From contig NC_016604.1 in the NCBI RefSeq assembly GCF_000230895.2, positions 3,968,001 to 4,032,000 of the forward strand: a stretch of DNA of 64,000 bases, written 5' to 3'. The first letter of the stretch is position 1; the number at the start of each line of letters is the position of its first letter. The notes beneath the pieces were generated by a model. It did no database searches. It had not been told where the DNA came from and worked only from the letters and a program-made list of their open reading frames with translations. Source of the DNA: Mycolicibacterium rhodesiae NBB3. Lineage in GTDB: Bacteria > Actinomycetota > Actinomycetes > Mycobacteriales > Mycobacteriaceae. Of this stretch, positions 33,295-42,875 are shown piece after piece. The position numbers and the translations under genes were made by a program.

Positions 33295-34299
33295 GTGTTA
33301 CTGGAGTTCGACGCCGATCAGCGGCTGTGGCAGGAGACCGTGCGCGACGCGGTCAGCAAGGCCTGCCCGGCGTCGCTGGTGCGCGGCATAGCCGAGAACG
33401 GTGTCGACCCGACGCCGCTGTGGAAGACCTACGTCGACGCGGGGTGGACCGAGCTCGCCGACCCGGAGAACGCGGTCGAACTCGCGATCGTGGCCGAGGA
33501 GTTGGGCCGGGCCACCGATCCCACGCCGTTCCTGGCGACGCTGACCCAGTTCGCGCCGCTCGCGGGTGACCGATACGACCCGCAGGCCTCCGGCACGGCC
33601 GTGTACGGCGGTGTCACCGCTCACCGCGATGCCGACGGCTGGGTGCTGAACGGGACCGCGCACCACGTCCTCGACGGCGACCGCGTCGAGAAGCTCGCGG
33701 TGGTCACGGAGGCGGGAGTCTTCGTGGTGGACGCGGATACGGCCGTCACCCGGCGCAGCACCGTCTTCGATCCGGTACTGCACATCGCGGAGGTCACATT
33801 CGCCGAAACGCACGTCCCCGACACCGAGCGTGTGAAGGTCGACGCCGAACGAGCCCGGCACGTGGCACTCACCGGGATGGCGGTCACCACGGTGGGCGCG
33901 TGCCAGCGCATCCTCGATCTGGTGCTCGAACACGTGAAGCAACGCCAGCAGTTCGGCGTCGCGATCGGAACGTTTCAGGCGGTCCAACACAAGGCCGTCG
34001 ACATGCACGTCGCGACCGAGCGGGCGCGTGCGCTGTCCTACTTCGCCGCGCTGACGATCGCGGCCGATGATCCTCGGCGGCGGCTCGCCGCGGCGATGGC
34101 CAAGGCATCGGCGGGGGAGGCTCAAGCGTTGGTCTTCCGCCACGGTCTGCAGTTGTTCGGCGCCATGGGGTTCACCTGGGAGAACGATCTGCAGTTCGCG
34201 TTGAAGCGGGCGAAGGCCGGCGAACTGCTCCTGGGCGGGGCCGCTGAGCATCGCGCGACCATCGCTGCGGAGTACAGGGGTTTTGCGAGATGCAACTGA
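33295..34299 (+). CDS. Acyl-CoA dehydrogenase-like protein, short subunit
   Basis: 334 residues, GTG start with AGGAGG at 33283-33288. It has the acyl-CoA dehydrogenase fold (ELAIVAEELGRATDPTPFLATL, QFGVAIGTFQAVQHKAVDMH, HGLQLFGAMGFTWENDLQ) but is shorter than usual. In mycobacterial sterol catabolism such short FadE proteins pair with a full-length one to form alpha2beta2 enzymes; the neighbour at 34290 overlaps by ten bases and is the evident partner. It may lack a complete FAD/active site by itself. Confidence 0.9.
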   Translation: MLLEFDADQRLWQETVRDAVSKACPASLVRGIAENGVDPTPLWKTYVDAGWTELADPENAVELAIVAEELGRATDPTPFLATLTQFAPLAGDRYDPQASGTAVYGGVTAHRDADGWVLNGTAHHVLDGDRVEKLAVVTEAGVFVVDADTAVTRRSTVFDPVLHIAEVTFAETHVPDTERVKVDAERARHVALTGMAVTTVGACQRILDLVLEHVKQRQQFGVAIGTFQAVQHKAVDMHVATERARALSYFAALTIAADDPRRRLAAAMAKASAGEAQALVFRHGLQLFGAMGFTWENDLQFALKRAKAGELLLGGAAEHRATIAAEYRGFARCN

Positions 34300-35477
34300 C
34301 TTTCGATTCCGACGTCGAGGAGTTTCGCGCGGAATTCGCCGCGTTTCTCGACGAACACCTCCCGTCGGAGGCCGACACCCAAGAGCGGCCTCGTTCGGTG
34401 TCGCACATGCCGCAGTGGGCGCGCGACTGGCAGCGATTGCTCTTCGACAACGGCTGGCTGTTGCCTGCCCAACCGCCGGAGTTCGGTGGCCGTAACGCGA
34501 ACGTCGTGCAACAGTTCGTCCACCTCGACGAACTGTGTAAGCGGCGCATCTACCACAGCTTCAACCCCCAAGGCGTGAACATCGTTGCGGCATCGTTGAT
34601 CTCGTTCGGCTCCGACGAACAGAAGCAGCGCTGGGCGGTACCCGTGCTTCGCGGTGAGATGACGGCGTCACTGGGCATGAGCGAGCCGAGCGCGGGCTCC
34701 GACCTGGCATCGCTGCGCACCCGTGCTGAGTTTTTCTCTGACGAGGAGGAGCCCTACTTCGTCGTCAACGGCCAGAAGGTGTGGACGTCGGGCGCGCACG
34801 ACGCGGACTTCCTGTTGACGTTCGTGCGCACCGACCCAGATGCGCCGAAACACAAGGGCATCAGCGTGCTGATCATCCCCACCGACACGCCCGGTGTGGT
34901 GTGCCGGCCGTTCGCCGATATGTGTGGCGAGGAGAACCTCGACTTCAACGAGGTGTTCTTCACCGACGCGAAGGTGCCTGCCGAGAACCTCGTCGGCCCG
35001 CTGAACGGGGGCTGGGCGGTCGCTAATGGCTCCCTCGGTCACGAGCGCACCATGATGTGGCTCGGCTTCGCCGACCGCATCGACAACATGATCGCGGATT
35101 TCCGGCCGCGCACAGAACTCGAGCGGGATCAGTACGCGACGACCATCATGGACTACCAGGCGCTGCGGGCCATGGGCTCGGCGGCCTTGGCCCGGGCGGC
35201 CCGGGGTGAGATGGACACCGCATCGGTGTCGGTGCTGAAGCTGTTCGGTTCCGAGGCGGAGCGTCAGGCGTTCGAAAACGCGCTGACCGCGTCGGGAGCG
35301 GACGGACTCACCCACCCCTCGACGACCGGTCCATACGAGCACATGAACCTCGACCACTATTTCGTCAGTTGGTTCGAGCGATACGCGCGCAGCTTCGGCG
35401 GCACCATCGCAGGTGGCACCTCGGAGATCCAGCGCAACATCATCGCGCAGCAGGTGCTCGGTCTGCCCCGGCGCTGA
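34290..35477 (+). CDS. Acyl-CoA dehydrogenase, full-length subunit
   Basis: 395 residues. TASLGMSEPSAGSDLA, VNGQKVWTSGAHDADF and AGGTSEIQRNIIAQQVLGLP are family signatures. Paralogue of the protein at 4055. The ten-base overlap with the short subunit gene points to a heteromeric enzyme of the FadE28-FadE29 kind, used on CoA thioesters attached to ring systems. The substrate is not evident. Confidence 0.93.
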   Translation: MQLTFDSDVEEFRAEFAAFLDEHLPSEADTQERPRSVSHMPQWARDWQRLLFDNGWLLPAQPPEFGGRNANVVQQFVHLDELCKRRIYHSFNPQGVNIVAASLISFGSDEQKQRWAVPVLRGEMTASLGMSEPSAGSDLASLRTRAEFFSDEEEPYFVVNGQKVWTSGAHDADFLLTFVRTDPDAPKHKGISVLIIPTDTPGVVCRPFADMCGEENLDFNEVFFTDAKVPAENLVGPLNGGWAVANGSLGHERTMMWLGFADRIDNMIADFRPRTELERDQYATTIMDYQALRAMGSAALARAARGEMDTASVSVLKLFGSEAERQAFENALTASGADGLTHPSTTGPYEHMNLDHYFVSWFERYARSFGGTIAGGTSEIQRNIIAQQVLGLPRR

Positions 35478-35482
35478 CACCG

Positions 35483-36280
35483 GTGACCGAGTCCGCTCCC
35501 ACCCGAACCCACCCGGCGACCGTGAACATCGGCCGGCCACACGCCGGCGTCGTTGTCCTGCACCTGAACCGGCCGAAGCAGCTCAACGCGATCAACTCCG
35601 AGATGCGCGACGGGCTGATCGCGGAACTCGCGGGGCTGGCGACGGACGCGTCGGTCCATGCGGTCGTGATCACGGGGGAGGGCCGCGGGTTCTGTTCGGG
35701 CATCGACGTGCGCAACTTCTCGCCCAAGGCCCTTCAGGCCTCTGATCCCGCAATCGAAAGGTTGCGGTTCCAGGAAGCGATGGCCGCACTGCCACAGGCG
35801 ATCCGACATTTGCCTCAACCAGTCATCGCCGCGGTGAACGGACCCTGTGTCGGGGCGGGCTTCGCGCTGTGCCTGGCTTCTGACATCCGAATCTGCTCGA
35901 CGTCTGCGACGTTCGGCAACGGGGCGATCCTGCTCGGGTTGTCTGGCGCCGAGATGGGTATGAGCTACCACCTGCCCCGGATCGTCGGCACCAGCGTGGC
36001 CGCCGACTGGATGATGACCGGTCGAACCGTGCCTGCGGCCGAGGCCGAGCGCCGCGGCCTGGTCAGCCAATTGGTCGAGCCGGACGAGTTGATGCCCCGG
36101 GCCCTTGAACTCGCCCGCGCCATTGCCGAACTCCCGCCGTTCGGGACGCAGCTGACGAAACGAGCGCTGCAGGTGAACACCGATGCGCCAGGACTGGACG
36201 CTGCGCTGGAATTGGAGAATCGCAACCAGGTGCTCAGCCACGCCACGGACGAAGCCGAGGCGCGGCGGCGATCGAAGTGA
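35483..36280 (+). CDS. Enoyl-CoA hydratase/isomerase family protein
   Basis: 265 residues from the GTG at 35483; the open frame upstream overlaps the dehydrogenase and is not used. Crotonase motifs: GEGRGFCSGIDVRNF (oxyanion hole), PVIAAVNGPCVGAGFALCLASDI and LSGAEMGMSYHLPRIVG. It would hydrate the enoyl-CoA made by the preceding two-subunit dehydrogenase; gap only five bases. Confidence 0.92.
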   Translation: MTESAPTRTHPATVNIGRPHAGVVVLHLNRPKQLNAINSEMRDGLIAELAGLATDASVHAVVITGEGRGFCSGIDVRNFSPKALQASDPAIERLRFQEAMAALPQAIRHLPQPVIAAVNGPCVGAGFALCLASDIRICSTSATFGNGAILLGLSGAEMGMSYHLPRIVGTSVAADWMMTGRTVPAAEAERRGLVSQLVEPDELMPRALELARAIAELPPFGTQLTKRALQVNTDAPGLDAALELENRNQVLSHATDEAEARRRSK

Positions 36281-36308
36281 GCGCGGGACGGAAGGGCGGT
36301 AATCGCTA

Positions 36309-37607
36309 GTGGCATGGGACTTCTCGACCGATCCCGAATGGGCGGAGCAATTGGTGTGGGTCGAGCAGTTCGTGCGCGAGGAATGCGAACCGATCGACTA
36401 CGTGGTCAAGGAGTCGCACGACTTGAACGACCCTGTGCGGCAGGCGTTGATCCCGCCACTGCAGGAGATCGTCAAAGAGCGCGGGGTGTGGGCCACCCAC
36501 CTCGGCCCGCATCTCGGCGGACCGGGCTACGGCCAGGTGAAGCTGGCGCTGCTCAACGAGATTCTCGGCCGTTCGGAATGTGCACCCATCGTCTTCGGGT
36601 CCCAGGCGCCGGACTCGGGCAACAGCGAGATTCTCGCCCACTACGGCACGCCCGAACTCAAGGAGCGCTATCTCGAACCGCTGCTGGACAACCGCATCGT
36701 GTCCTGCTTCTCGATGACCGAACCGCAGGGCGGCGCCGACCCGAAGGTGTTCACCACGACGGCGGTGCAGGACGGCGACCACTGGGTCATCAACGGAGAG
36801 AAGTGGTATTCGTCCTTCGCATCGATGGCGTCGTTCATCATCGTGATGGCGATGACCGATCCCGATGCGCCCCCCTATCAGCGCTATTCGATGTTCGTGC
36901 TGCCTGGCGACACTCCGGGCATCAACGTGTTGCGCGACGTAGGGCTCGGATACCAACCACTCGGTGGTGGTGGTCGCGAGGGCTATGTCCGCTACGAGAA
37001 CGTGCGTGTCCCCGACGATCACATGCTCGGACCGCGCGGGGGAGCGTTCGTGGTCGCACAGACTCGCCTCGGCGGTGGCCGCATCCACCACGCCATGCGC
37101 ACGGTCGGTCTGGTGCGCCGGATCTTCGACATGCTCACCGAACGTGCCGTGTCGCGGTACACACAGGGTGAGGTGCTGGCCAACAAGCAGATGGTCCAGG
37201 AGATGATCGCCGACTCCTGGATGGAGATCGAGGCCTACCGGCTGCTCACTCTCCAAACCGCTTGGAAGATCGACAAATACAACGATTACAAGGCGGTGCG
37301 CGGCGACATCTCTGCGGTGAAGGCGATGATGCAGAAGGTGCTGCACGACGTCTCCGCGCGGGCGCTGCAATTGCACGGATCGCTGGGGACATCGCACGAA
37401 ATGCCGTTTGTGCAGTACATGACCGAGTCGTTTGTCCTCGGACTGGCCGACGGTCCGACCGAGGTGCACAAGGTGACGCTGGCGCGACTGTTGCTCAAGG
37501 ACGTCAAGCCCGCTCCGGACGCCTTCCCGTCCGAGCATCTGTTGCGGTTGCGGGAAGCCGCAGAAGCCAAGTTCGCCGACAAGCTCGCAGGCATTCCGCG
37601 TACCTAG
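36309..37607 (+). CDS. Acyl-CoA dehydrogenase (third of the operon)
   Basis: 432 residues with a GTG start. SCFSMTEPQGGADPKVF and INGEKWYSSFASMASF are the N-terminal motifs; QLHGSLGTSHEMPFVQYM and VLGLADGPTEVHKVTLARLLLK mark the C-terminal half. This is the longer type, close to the mammalian ACAD10/11-like and bacterial 'acyl-CoA dehydrogenase family' group. It may act on a branched or hydroxylated acyl-CoA in the same route. Confidence 0.92.
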   Translation: MAWDFSTDPEWAEQLVWVEQFVREECEPIDYVVKESHDLNDPVRQALIPPLQEIVKERGVWATHLGPHLGGPGYGQVKLALLNEILGRSECAPIVFGSQAPDSGNSEILAHYGTPELKERYLEPLLDNRIVSCFSMTEPQGGADPKVFTTTAVQDGDHWVINGEKWYSSFASMASFIIVMAMTDPDAPPYQRYSMFVLPGDTPGINVLRDVGLGYQPLGGGGREGYVRYENVRVPDDHMLGPRGGAFVVAQTRLGGGRIHHAMRTVGLVRRIFDMLTERAVSRYTQGEVLANKQMVQEMIADSWMEIEAYRLLTLQTAWKIDKYNDYKAVRGDISAVKAMMQKVLHDVSARALQLHGSLGTSHEMPFVQYMTESFVLGLADGPTEVHKVTLARLLLKDVKPAPDAFPSEHLLRLREAAEAKFADKLAGIPRT

Positions 37608-37617
37608 GAGGTCCACA

Positions 37618-38397
37618 GTGACGTGTGACGGCAAGGTCGCACTGGTGACGGGCACCAGTCGCGGATTGGGCAAGGCCATCGCGAAACGGTTGGCCGCCGA
37701 GGGTGCGACCGTGGCGCTCACCGCGCGGACCGCGCAGCCCGATCCGAAATATCAAGGGTCGCTTCAGCAGACGTTGGAAGAGATCCAGCAGTCGGGCGGC
37801 TCGGCGATCACCGTCGCCGCTGACCTCTCCAATCCCGAGGACCGCGAGCGCCTCTTCGCCGAAGTGGTCGAGAAAGTCGGTGCCCCCGACATTCTCGTCA
37901 ACAACGCGGCCGTCACGTTCCTGCGTCCGCTCGACGAGTTCCCCGACCGGCGGGTGCGCCTGATGATGGAGATGCATGTGATGGCGCCGCTGCATCTCAC
38001 GCAATTGTCCATCCCCGCTATGCGCGAACGGAAGCGGGGATGGGTGCTCAACGTGACGTCGGTCGGTGGAGATCTGCCCGACGGGCCGCCGTTCTCCGAC
38101 TTCGATCGCGAAGCCGGCTTCGGTGTCTACGGTACGGTAAAGGCCGCGCTGAACCGGTTGACGAAAAGCCTTGCGGCCGAACTCTACGACGACGGGATCG
38201 CCGTAAACGCCGCCGCGCCGTCCAACCCGGTCGCCACCGAAGGTGCAGGCGCGCTCGACCTGGCCAAGACTGATACCGAGGACATCGCACTGATCACCCA
38301 GACTGCGTTCGAATTGTGTACGGGCGATCCGAAGACGCTGACCGGCCGGATCGCCCACACGCAGCCGTTCTTGCGGGAGATCGGTTGGCTGTCTTGA
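37618..38397 (+). CDS. Short-chain dehydrogenase/reductase
   Basis: 259 residues, GTG start, GGAGG just upstream. TGTSRGLG binds the cofactor; NNAAVTF, NVTSVGG and YGTVKAALNRL give the catalytic set. The loop before the catalytic Tyr is longer than normal (LPDGPPFSDFDREAGFG). It probably oxidises the hydroxyacyl-CoA or a ring alcohol in the operon's pathway. Confidence 0.9.
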   Translation: MTCDGKVALVTGTSRGLGKAIAKRLAAEGATVALTARTAQPDPKYQGSLQQTLEEIQQSGGSAITVAADLSNPEDRERLFAEVVEKVGAPDILVNNAAVTFLRPLDEFPDRRVRLMMEMHVMAPLHLTQLSIPAMRERKRGWVLNVTSVGGDLPDGPPFSDFDREAGFGVYGTVKAALNRLTKSLAAELYDDGIAVNAAAPSNPVATEGAGALDLAKTDTEDIALITQTAFELCTGDPKTLTGRIAHTQPFLREIGWLS

Positions 38398-38482
38398 TTT
38401 CCCCCGAAAGTGGCGTTAAGTCGCGTCTTTGGGCGAAGTTGTGTGGCAAAGCCCAACACTCGTGGGATAGAAGGGCAGCGAG

Positions 38483-39610
38483 ATGAAGGTCCAGCCGGCG
38501 GCATATCTGCGGACTACGCTTCCGCTGGATCTCTCCCAGCTGAAGCTTCTCGACAGCGGCCGCTACCACTCCATCTGGCTGCCTGACCACATGGTGAGCT
38601 TCTGGCCCGACTCGATCTGGAGCCCTGAATTCACTGACCTGGCAACGGTTTCTCCGTCGCCACATCGCCACCTGGACGCGATGGCGGTGGCTGCCGCGGC
38701 CGCCGTGCTGACCGAGAACGTGCCGTTGGTCACCAGCGTGGTCGACACCGTGCGGCGTCACCCGGCACTGCTCGCGCAGAGTGCGCTGACGATCGATCAT
38801 CTGGCCAAGGGCCGCTTTGTTCTCGGCCTGGGAAGCGGCGAGACCGAGAACATCGTGCCGTACGGATTCGACTTCACCAAGCCGGTGAGCCGATTCGAGG
38901 AGGCGCTGAGAGTCATTCGGCTGCTGTGGGACAGCGACGGCCCGGTCGACTTCGACGGACGGTTCTATCACCTGCATCACGCCCGACTCGACACCGAACC
39001 GTATGAAGGCGCGACGCCGGACATCTGGATCGGGGCGAGCGGGCCGCGAACGCTGGACATCGTCGGGCGCTACGCCGACGGATGGTGGCCGACGGGTGCA
39101 TGGAATCCCGACGACTACGGCCAAAAGCTGGCTACCGTCCGGGCTTCCGCCGAACGGGCCGGCCGAGATCCGATGGCCATCACGCCGTGCTACATCCAGG
39201 TGTGCCTGATCGGCCGCGATGACGCGGCGCTTGCCGAGATCGTGGATGCGCCGTTGGTCAAGGCGTTCTTGCTGCAGGTGTCCGCCGAACTGCTGCGAAG
39301 CCTCGGCTACGAGCACCCGATGGGGGAGAACTGGCGGGGCTACCAGGACATCGACCCGTCGACATTGACCCGTGAACGCATTGTCGAATTCCTCGCCCGT
39401 GTCGACCCGGAGGCGATCCTTGCGGTCGTCCCGCACGGCACGCCGAAGCAGGTTGCCCAGGTGATCAAGGATTACGTGGACGCAGGCCTGCGGGTACCCA
39501 AGATCTTGGATTATGGCGGCATGGCGGGGCTGTCGTACTCCGCCGCGTCGGCGGACAACGTGCGAGACGTGGAGGACGAGCTGTTGGCCCTGTGCGGAGA
39601 CGTCCGGTGA
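38483..39610 (+). CDS. LLM-class oxidoreductase, probably F420-dependent
   Basis: 375 residues. IWLPDHMVSFWPDS, RFVLGLGSGETENIVPYG and IWIGASGPRTLDIVGRYADGW are hallmarks of F420-dependent glucose-6-phosphate dehydrogenase/methylene-H4MPT reductase-like enzymes. AGGG-type ribosome site before the ATG. The 85-base gap after the SDR could hold a promoter of its own; GTGA overlap joins it to the sulfotransferase. Confidence 0.9.
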   Translation: MKVQPAAYLRTTLPLDLSQLKLLDSGRYHSIWLPDHMVSFWPDSIWSPEFTDLATVSPSPHRHLDAMAVAAAAAVLTENVPLVTSVVDTVRRHPALLAQSALTIDHLAKGRFVLGLGSGETENIVPYGFDFTKPVSRFEEALRVIRLLWDSDGPVDFDGRFYHLHHARLDTEPYEGATPDIWIGASGPRTLDIVGRYADGWWPTGAWNPDDYGQKLATVRASAERAGRDPMAITPCYIQVCLIGRDDAALAEIVDAPLVKAFLLQVSAELLRSLGYEHPMGENWRGYQDIDPSTLTRERIVEFLARVDPEAILAVVPHGTPKQVAQVIKDYVDAGLRVPKILDYGGMAGLSYSAASADNVRDVEDELLALCGDVR

Positions 39611-40827
39611 ACGACATGCTTGACGCGGCCGCCATGCTGGATCGCGCGCAAGCCGACACCGGTCTGACGGACTACGGCGACCCCACTCTGCCCGAGAGGT
39701 TCGCCACGGCCGTCGATCTTCTCAACGGCGTCGGCATGGACGCCGACGGGAGGCGGCAGGCCGAAGAGGTATGCCATTGGCTGCTTACCTCGCGCCTCGA
39801 GTTCTTCGAGGATCGCAACCGGTACCCGGTCGCCGACGAAGTGGTCGAGCGACCCATGTTCGTGACGGGTGAGCCGCGCTCGGGGACCACGTTGATGCAC
39901 GCCCTGATGTCGGTGGATCCGGATGCGCGGGCGCTTCGGTTCTGGGAGGTGATGTACCCCTCCCCACCGCCGGGCAGCACCGGCAGCGACCCGCGCCGAG
40001 TCCGCGCCGAGCCCAATTGGCGCCGAGTCCGCGCCGAGCCCAATTGGCGCCGAGTCCGCGCCGATGCCGACTGGCGCGAGATCAACGCCAAGATGCCAAA
40101 GTGGCTGCACAGCCACCCCTACAACGACATGCTCGGCGACGGACTGCCGGAAGACGAACGGACCTGGGCCTTCGACTTCCGCGTCATGACGCCGACCGCA
40201 TGGTGGCGAGTTCCCATGCAAACGGTGGTCGGCGGTCTGTCCACCGACGACGCGGCGCAATACCGTATACACAAAGCGATGCTGCAGCAGTTCCAGTTCA
40301 GTCGGCCGCCCAAGCAGTGGGTCCTGAAGGGATTCCACGGCTTTCGGCTCCAGGCGTTCTTCGACTGCTACCCGGATGCGACCCTGCTGTGGCTGCACCG
40401 GGACCCCGTCCAGGTCGCGGCGTCGCGCACGATGATGATGGCCGACATTCTCGAGGGCATCGTCGGTCCGATCGACCTGCAGGCGGCGGCGAAGATGCAC
40501 CTCGAATTGACGCGGTCAAGCGTCGCCAACACGATGACCAATCCGCTCGTCGACGATCCGCGAATCCTGCACGTGCGCTACACCGATTTCCTCGCCGACC
40601 CGGTCGGCACCGTCGGCCGCTACTACGAATTCCGCGGACGGACACTGAGCGCCGAGGCTGAATCGGAGATGCATGCCTACCTGAAGAATAATCCCGGCGA
40701 TCGGCACGGGAAGTTCCATTACTCGACGAAGCTGCTCACCGACATCGGTGAGGATCTGGAAGCACTGCACGAGGAATTCCGGCCGTTCCGTGAACGCTTC
40801 GGCGTCGCGGTCGAGAACAGGAACTGA
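39607..40827 (+). CDS. Sulfotransferase family protein
   Basis: 406 residues from the GTG at 39607, overlapping the previous stop (GTGA). PAPS-binding loop GEPRSGTTLMHALM and the second phosphate motif LHRDPVQVAASRTMMM are seen. It carries an internal tandem repeat (residues about 130-156) of RRVRAEPNW twice plus RRVRADADW, which is unlikely to be part of the basic fold. The family transfers sulfate from PAPS to hydroxyl groups; a role in modifying a sterol-like metabolite or lipid is possible. Confidence 0.88.
   Translation: MNDMLDAAAMLDRAQADTGLTDYGDPTLPERFATAVDLLNGVGMDADGRRQAEEVCHWLLTSRLEFFEDRNRYPVADEVVERPMFVTGEPRSGTTLMHALMSVDPDARALRFWEVMYPSPPPGSTGSDPRRVRAEPNWRRVRAEPNWRRVRADADWREINAKMPKWLHSHPYNDMLGDGLPEDERTWAFDFRVMTPTAWWRVPMQTVVGGLSTDDAAQYRIHKAMLQQFQFSRPPKQWVLKGFHGFRLQAFFDCYPDATLLWLHRDPVQVAASRTMMMADILEGIVGPIDLQAAAKMHLELTRSSVANTMTNPLVDDPRILHVRYTDFLADPVGTVGRYYEFRGRTLSAEAESEMHAYLKNNPGDRHGKFHYSTKLLTDIGEDLEALHEEFRPFRERFGVAVENRN
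39994..40074 (+). repeat. In-frame 27-bp tandem repeat, three units
   Basis: Units at 39994-40020 and 40021-40047 are identical; 40048-40074 is the same except for its last dozen bases. Each encodes nine residues, RRVRAEPNW, RRVRAEPNW, RRVRADADW, so the sulfotransferase frame is kept. Recent slippage expansion is likely. Confidence 0.9.
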
Positions 40828-40829
40828 TC

Positions 40830-41594
40830 GTGCACGGCCGGCTGTCGGTCCACAGTGTGACGTTTCTCGGTATGCCGTTGGCCGAGCAGCATTCCGTGTG
40901 GCGCGAACTCGGGCTCACGCGCCTGTCCCTGATCGACTCCCAGCTCGCCGAACCAGGCTTGGCGCAACTCGTCGCGCGCGAGGGGTACACGGTCGACACC
41001 GTGTACCACCTTTTCGAGTCGGGTGCCGGCCTCTCCCGCGTCATCGGGTCGGCGGCCGCAGTCGGCGCGCGCGTCGTCTACATGCTCACCGGCGGCCGAG
41101 GCGAACTGGGCTGGGAACAGGCAGCCGAACGCTTCAGCGCAGCGATCGCTCCGTGCATCGACGAAGCGCGGCAGGCCGGAGTGGTCTTGGCGATCGAAAA
41201 CGCCTCCGCCCTCTATGCGGATATCCATTTCGCCCATACCCTGCGCGACACAGTGACGTTGGCCGAGATGGCGGGAGTCGCGGTCTGTATCGACCTGTTC
41301 CACTGCTGGGCGGAGGCCGATCTCGGCGGCCTCCTCGAGCGTGCCTTGCCGCGAACCGTCCAGATTCAGCTGAGCGACTACGTACTCGGCGATCGTGCGC
41401 TGCCCGGCCGTGCGGTCCCGGGGGACGGAGCGATCCCGATCGAGCCGTTCGTCCGGCAGGCGCTGGCGGGAGGGTACGCCCACGGCTTCGATCTGGAGTT
41501 GATCGGTCCACGGATCGAGGCGGAGGGCAGAGTCGAAGCGGTGCGGCGCGGCTGCGAGACGATATCGACGATGCTGGAAAGACTTGACGCGTAG
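40830..41594 (+). CDS. Sugar phosphate isomerase/epimerase-like TIM-barrel protein
   Basis: 254 residues, GTG start two bases after the sulfotransferase stop. LAIENASALYADIH (Glu metal ligand), CIDLFHCWAEADL (Asp/His) and FDLELIGPRI fit the xylose-isomerase-like TIM barrel of AP endonuclease family 2. Members isomerise, epimerise or dehydrate diverse hydroxy-keto compounds. The substrate is unknown; context suggests an intermediate of the catabolic route rather than a sugar. Confidence 0.85.
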   Translation: MHGRLSVHSVTFLGMPLAEQHSVWRELGLTRLSLIDSQLAEPGLAQLVAREGYTVDTVYHLFESGAGLSRVIGSAAAVGARVVYMLTGGRGELGWEQAAERFSAAIAPCIDEARQAGVVLAIENASALYADIHFAHTLRDTVTLAEMAGVAVCIDLFHCWAEADLGGLLERALPRTVQIQLSDYVLGDRALPGRAVPGDGAIPIEPFVRQALAGGYAHGFDLELIGPRIEAEGRVEAVRRGCETISTMLERLDA

Positions 41595-41603
41595 GGGATA
41601 TCG

Positions 41604-42812
41604 ATGGCTATCGGAGACGGCACTGACGACGTCGCGCTGAACACCGCGTGGGCGCAGTTCTGCGATCAGTTGAAGGCGGCGGGTGAGAAGGTCTTCAAAG
41701 ATCACAATGCCGCGTCCGGGGTGCAGCGCGCCGACGGCTTTCGGTTCCTCACCCAGAATCTGGGGCAGGCGTTCGACTTGGCACTGGAAACCAAAGACAG
41801 CCGCTATCCCGCGATCCACACCTTCTGCAACCCGACGCGCAAACTCGGCGGTGATTGTGCCGACTTCCTCTATCAGCAGGCGTGGATCGACGGACAATCG
41901 ACGTATCGCATCGTCGGCGCGCGGGGGACGTCGCGGTTCCTCAACATCACCGTGCAAGGTCCGCGTTCTGACGGCCCGGGCGTGCTGCACGAACCGTTCG
42001 GTGATGTGCCGGAGGCCAATCTGTTCGGCCACCAGCTCAGGACGGCACCTGACGGTGCCTTCGAGATCTACATCGGCGGGCAGGAGCGCGGCCCGAACTG
42101 GCTGCCCACCACCGACGGCTCGCGCAAGCTGTTCATCCGGCAGGGTTTCGACTCTTGGGACGAACGACCGGCGCGCATGCGGATCGAACGTGTCGGCATG
42201 GATACCCCGAAGCCACTGCCGAGCGCCGCGACGATGATCGCGGCGATGGACTGGGCGGGTGGATTCGTCACCGGCCTGATGGACGACTGGCCGGAGTTTC
42301 CGTTCCGCTACGGCGGCGTCGACGGCGAGAACCCCAATCGGTTTCCACCACCCGCTGAAACCGACTCAGATGCGAAACGTGGTCGCGCGGCGACGAATAT
42401 GCATTGGGTGCTGGCGACCGATGAAGCCCTCGTCATCGAGTTCGACGCACACGATGGTCTGTGGATGTTCACGAACATGGGTGTCTTCTTCAACAGTATG
42501 GATTACCTCTACCGGCCGGTGAGCTACACGCCGAGCCGGACCACGGTCGACAACGACGGCAGAGTGCGACTGGTGCTGGCGCACGACGATCCGGGATATC
42601 ACAACTGGATCGACACCCAGGGCTTCGAGCGCGGCAACGTCACCTACCGGCACATGCTGGAGGGCCAGCCGGTCGAGCTGCATACCCGCGTCGTCAAGCG
42701 CGACGACCTCACGGACGCGCTTCCTCCGGACACCGCGACGGTCAGCGCAGCCGAGCGCGTCGCGCAGATGTGGGTTCGCTTCAACGGAATTCGACGACGT
42801 TACGACCTGTGA
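41604..42812 (+). CDS. DUF1214-domain protein
   Basis: 402 residues without signal peptide. The C-terminal half (WVLATDEALVIEFDAHDG, SYTPSRTTVDNDGRVRLVLAHDDPGYHNWIDTQG) matches the DUF1214 type, including the typical DPG-x-NWIDT element. Function is unknown. It is the last gene of the long plus-strand operon and ends inside the arm of a 53-bp palindrome. Confidence 0.85.
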   Translation: MAIGDGTDDVALNTAWAQFCDQLKAAGEKVFKDHNAASGVQRADGFRFLTQNLGQAFDLALETKDSRYPAIHTFCNPTRKLGGDCADFLYQQAWIDGQSTYRIVGARGTSRFLNITVQGPRSDGPGVLHEPFGDVPEANLFGHQLRTAPDGAFEIYIGGQERGPNWLPTTDGSRKLFIRQGFDSWDERPARMRIERVGMDTPKPLPSAATMIAAMDWAGGFVTGLMDDWPEFPFRYGGVDGENPNRFPPPAETDSDAKRGRAATNMHWVLATDEALVIEFDAHDGLWMFTNMGVFFNSMDYLYRPVSYTPSRTTVDNDGRVRLVLAHDDPGYHNWIDTQGFERGNVTYRHMLEGQPVELHTRVVKRDDLTDALPPDTATVSAAERVAQMWVRFNGIRRRYDL

Positions 42813-42861
42813 TTTGGGTGCGCATACGATCGCTCAGCGGTCGTGAGCGCACCGAAATCAC
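42809..42861. repeat. 53-bp palindromic repeat, copy A (bidirectional terminator-like)
   Basis: GTGATTTGGGTGCGC (42809-42823) pairs with GCGCACCGAAATCAC (42847-42861) over 14 of 15 bases, and an inner ACGATCGC/GCGGTCGT stem extends it. The element contains the stop codon of the DUF1214 gene and lies before the end of the convergent lipoprotein gene. Copy B is at 43878-43930. Confidence 0.85.
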
Positions 42862-42875
42862 CAGAGGCGCGGGCG

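Noticed and set aside
39994..40074. Possible CRISPR-like repeat
   Set aside because: Units are contiguous with no spacers and keep the reading frame of a sulfotransferase.
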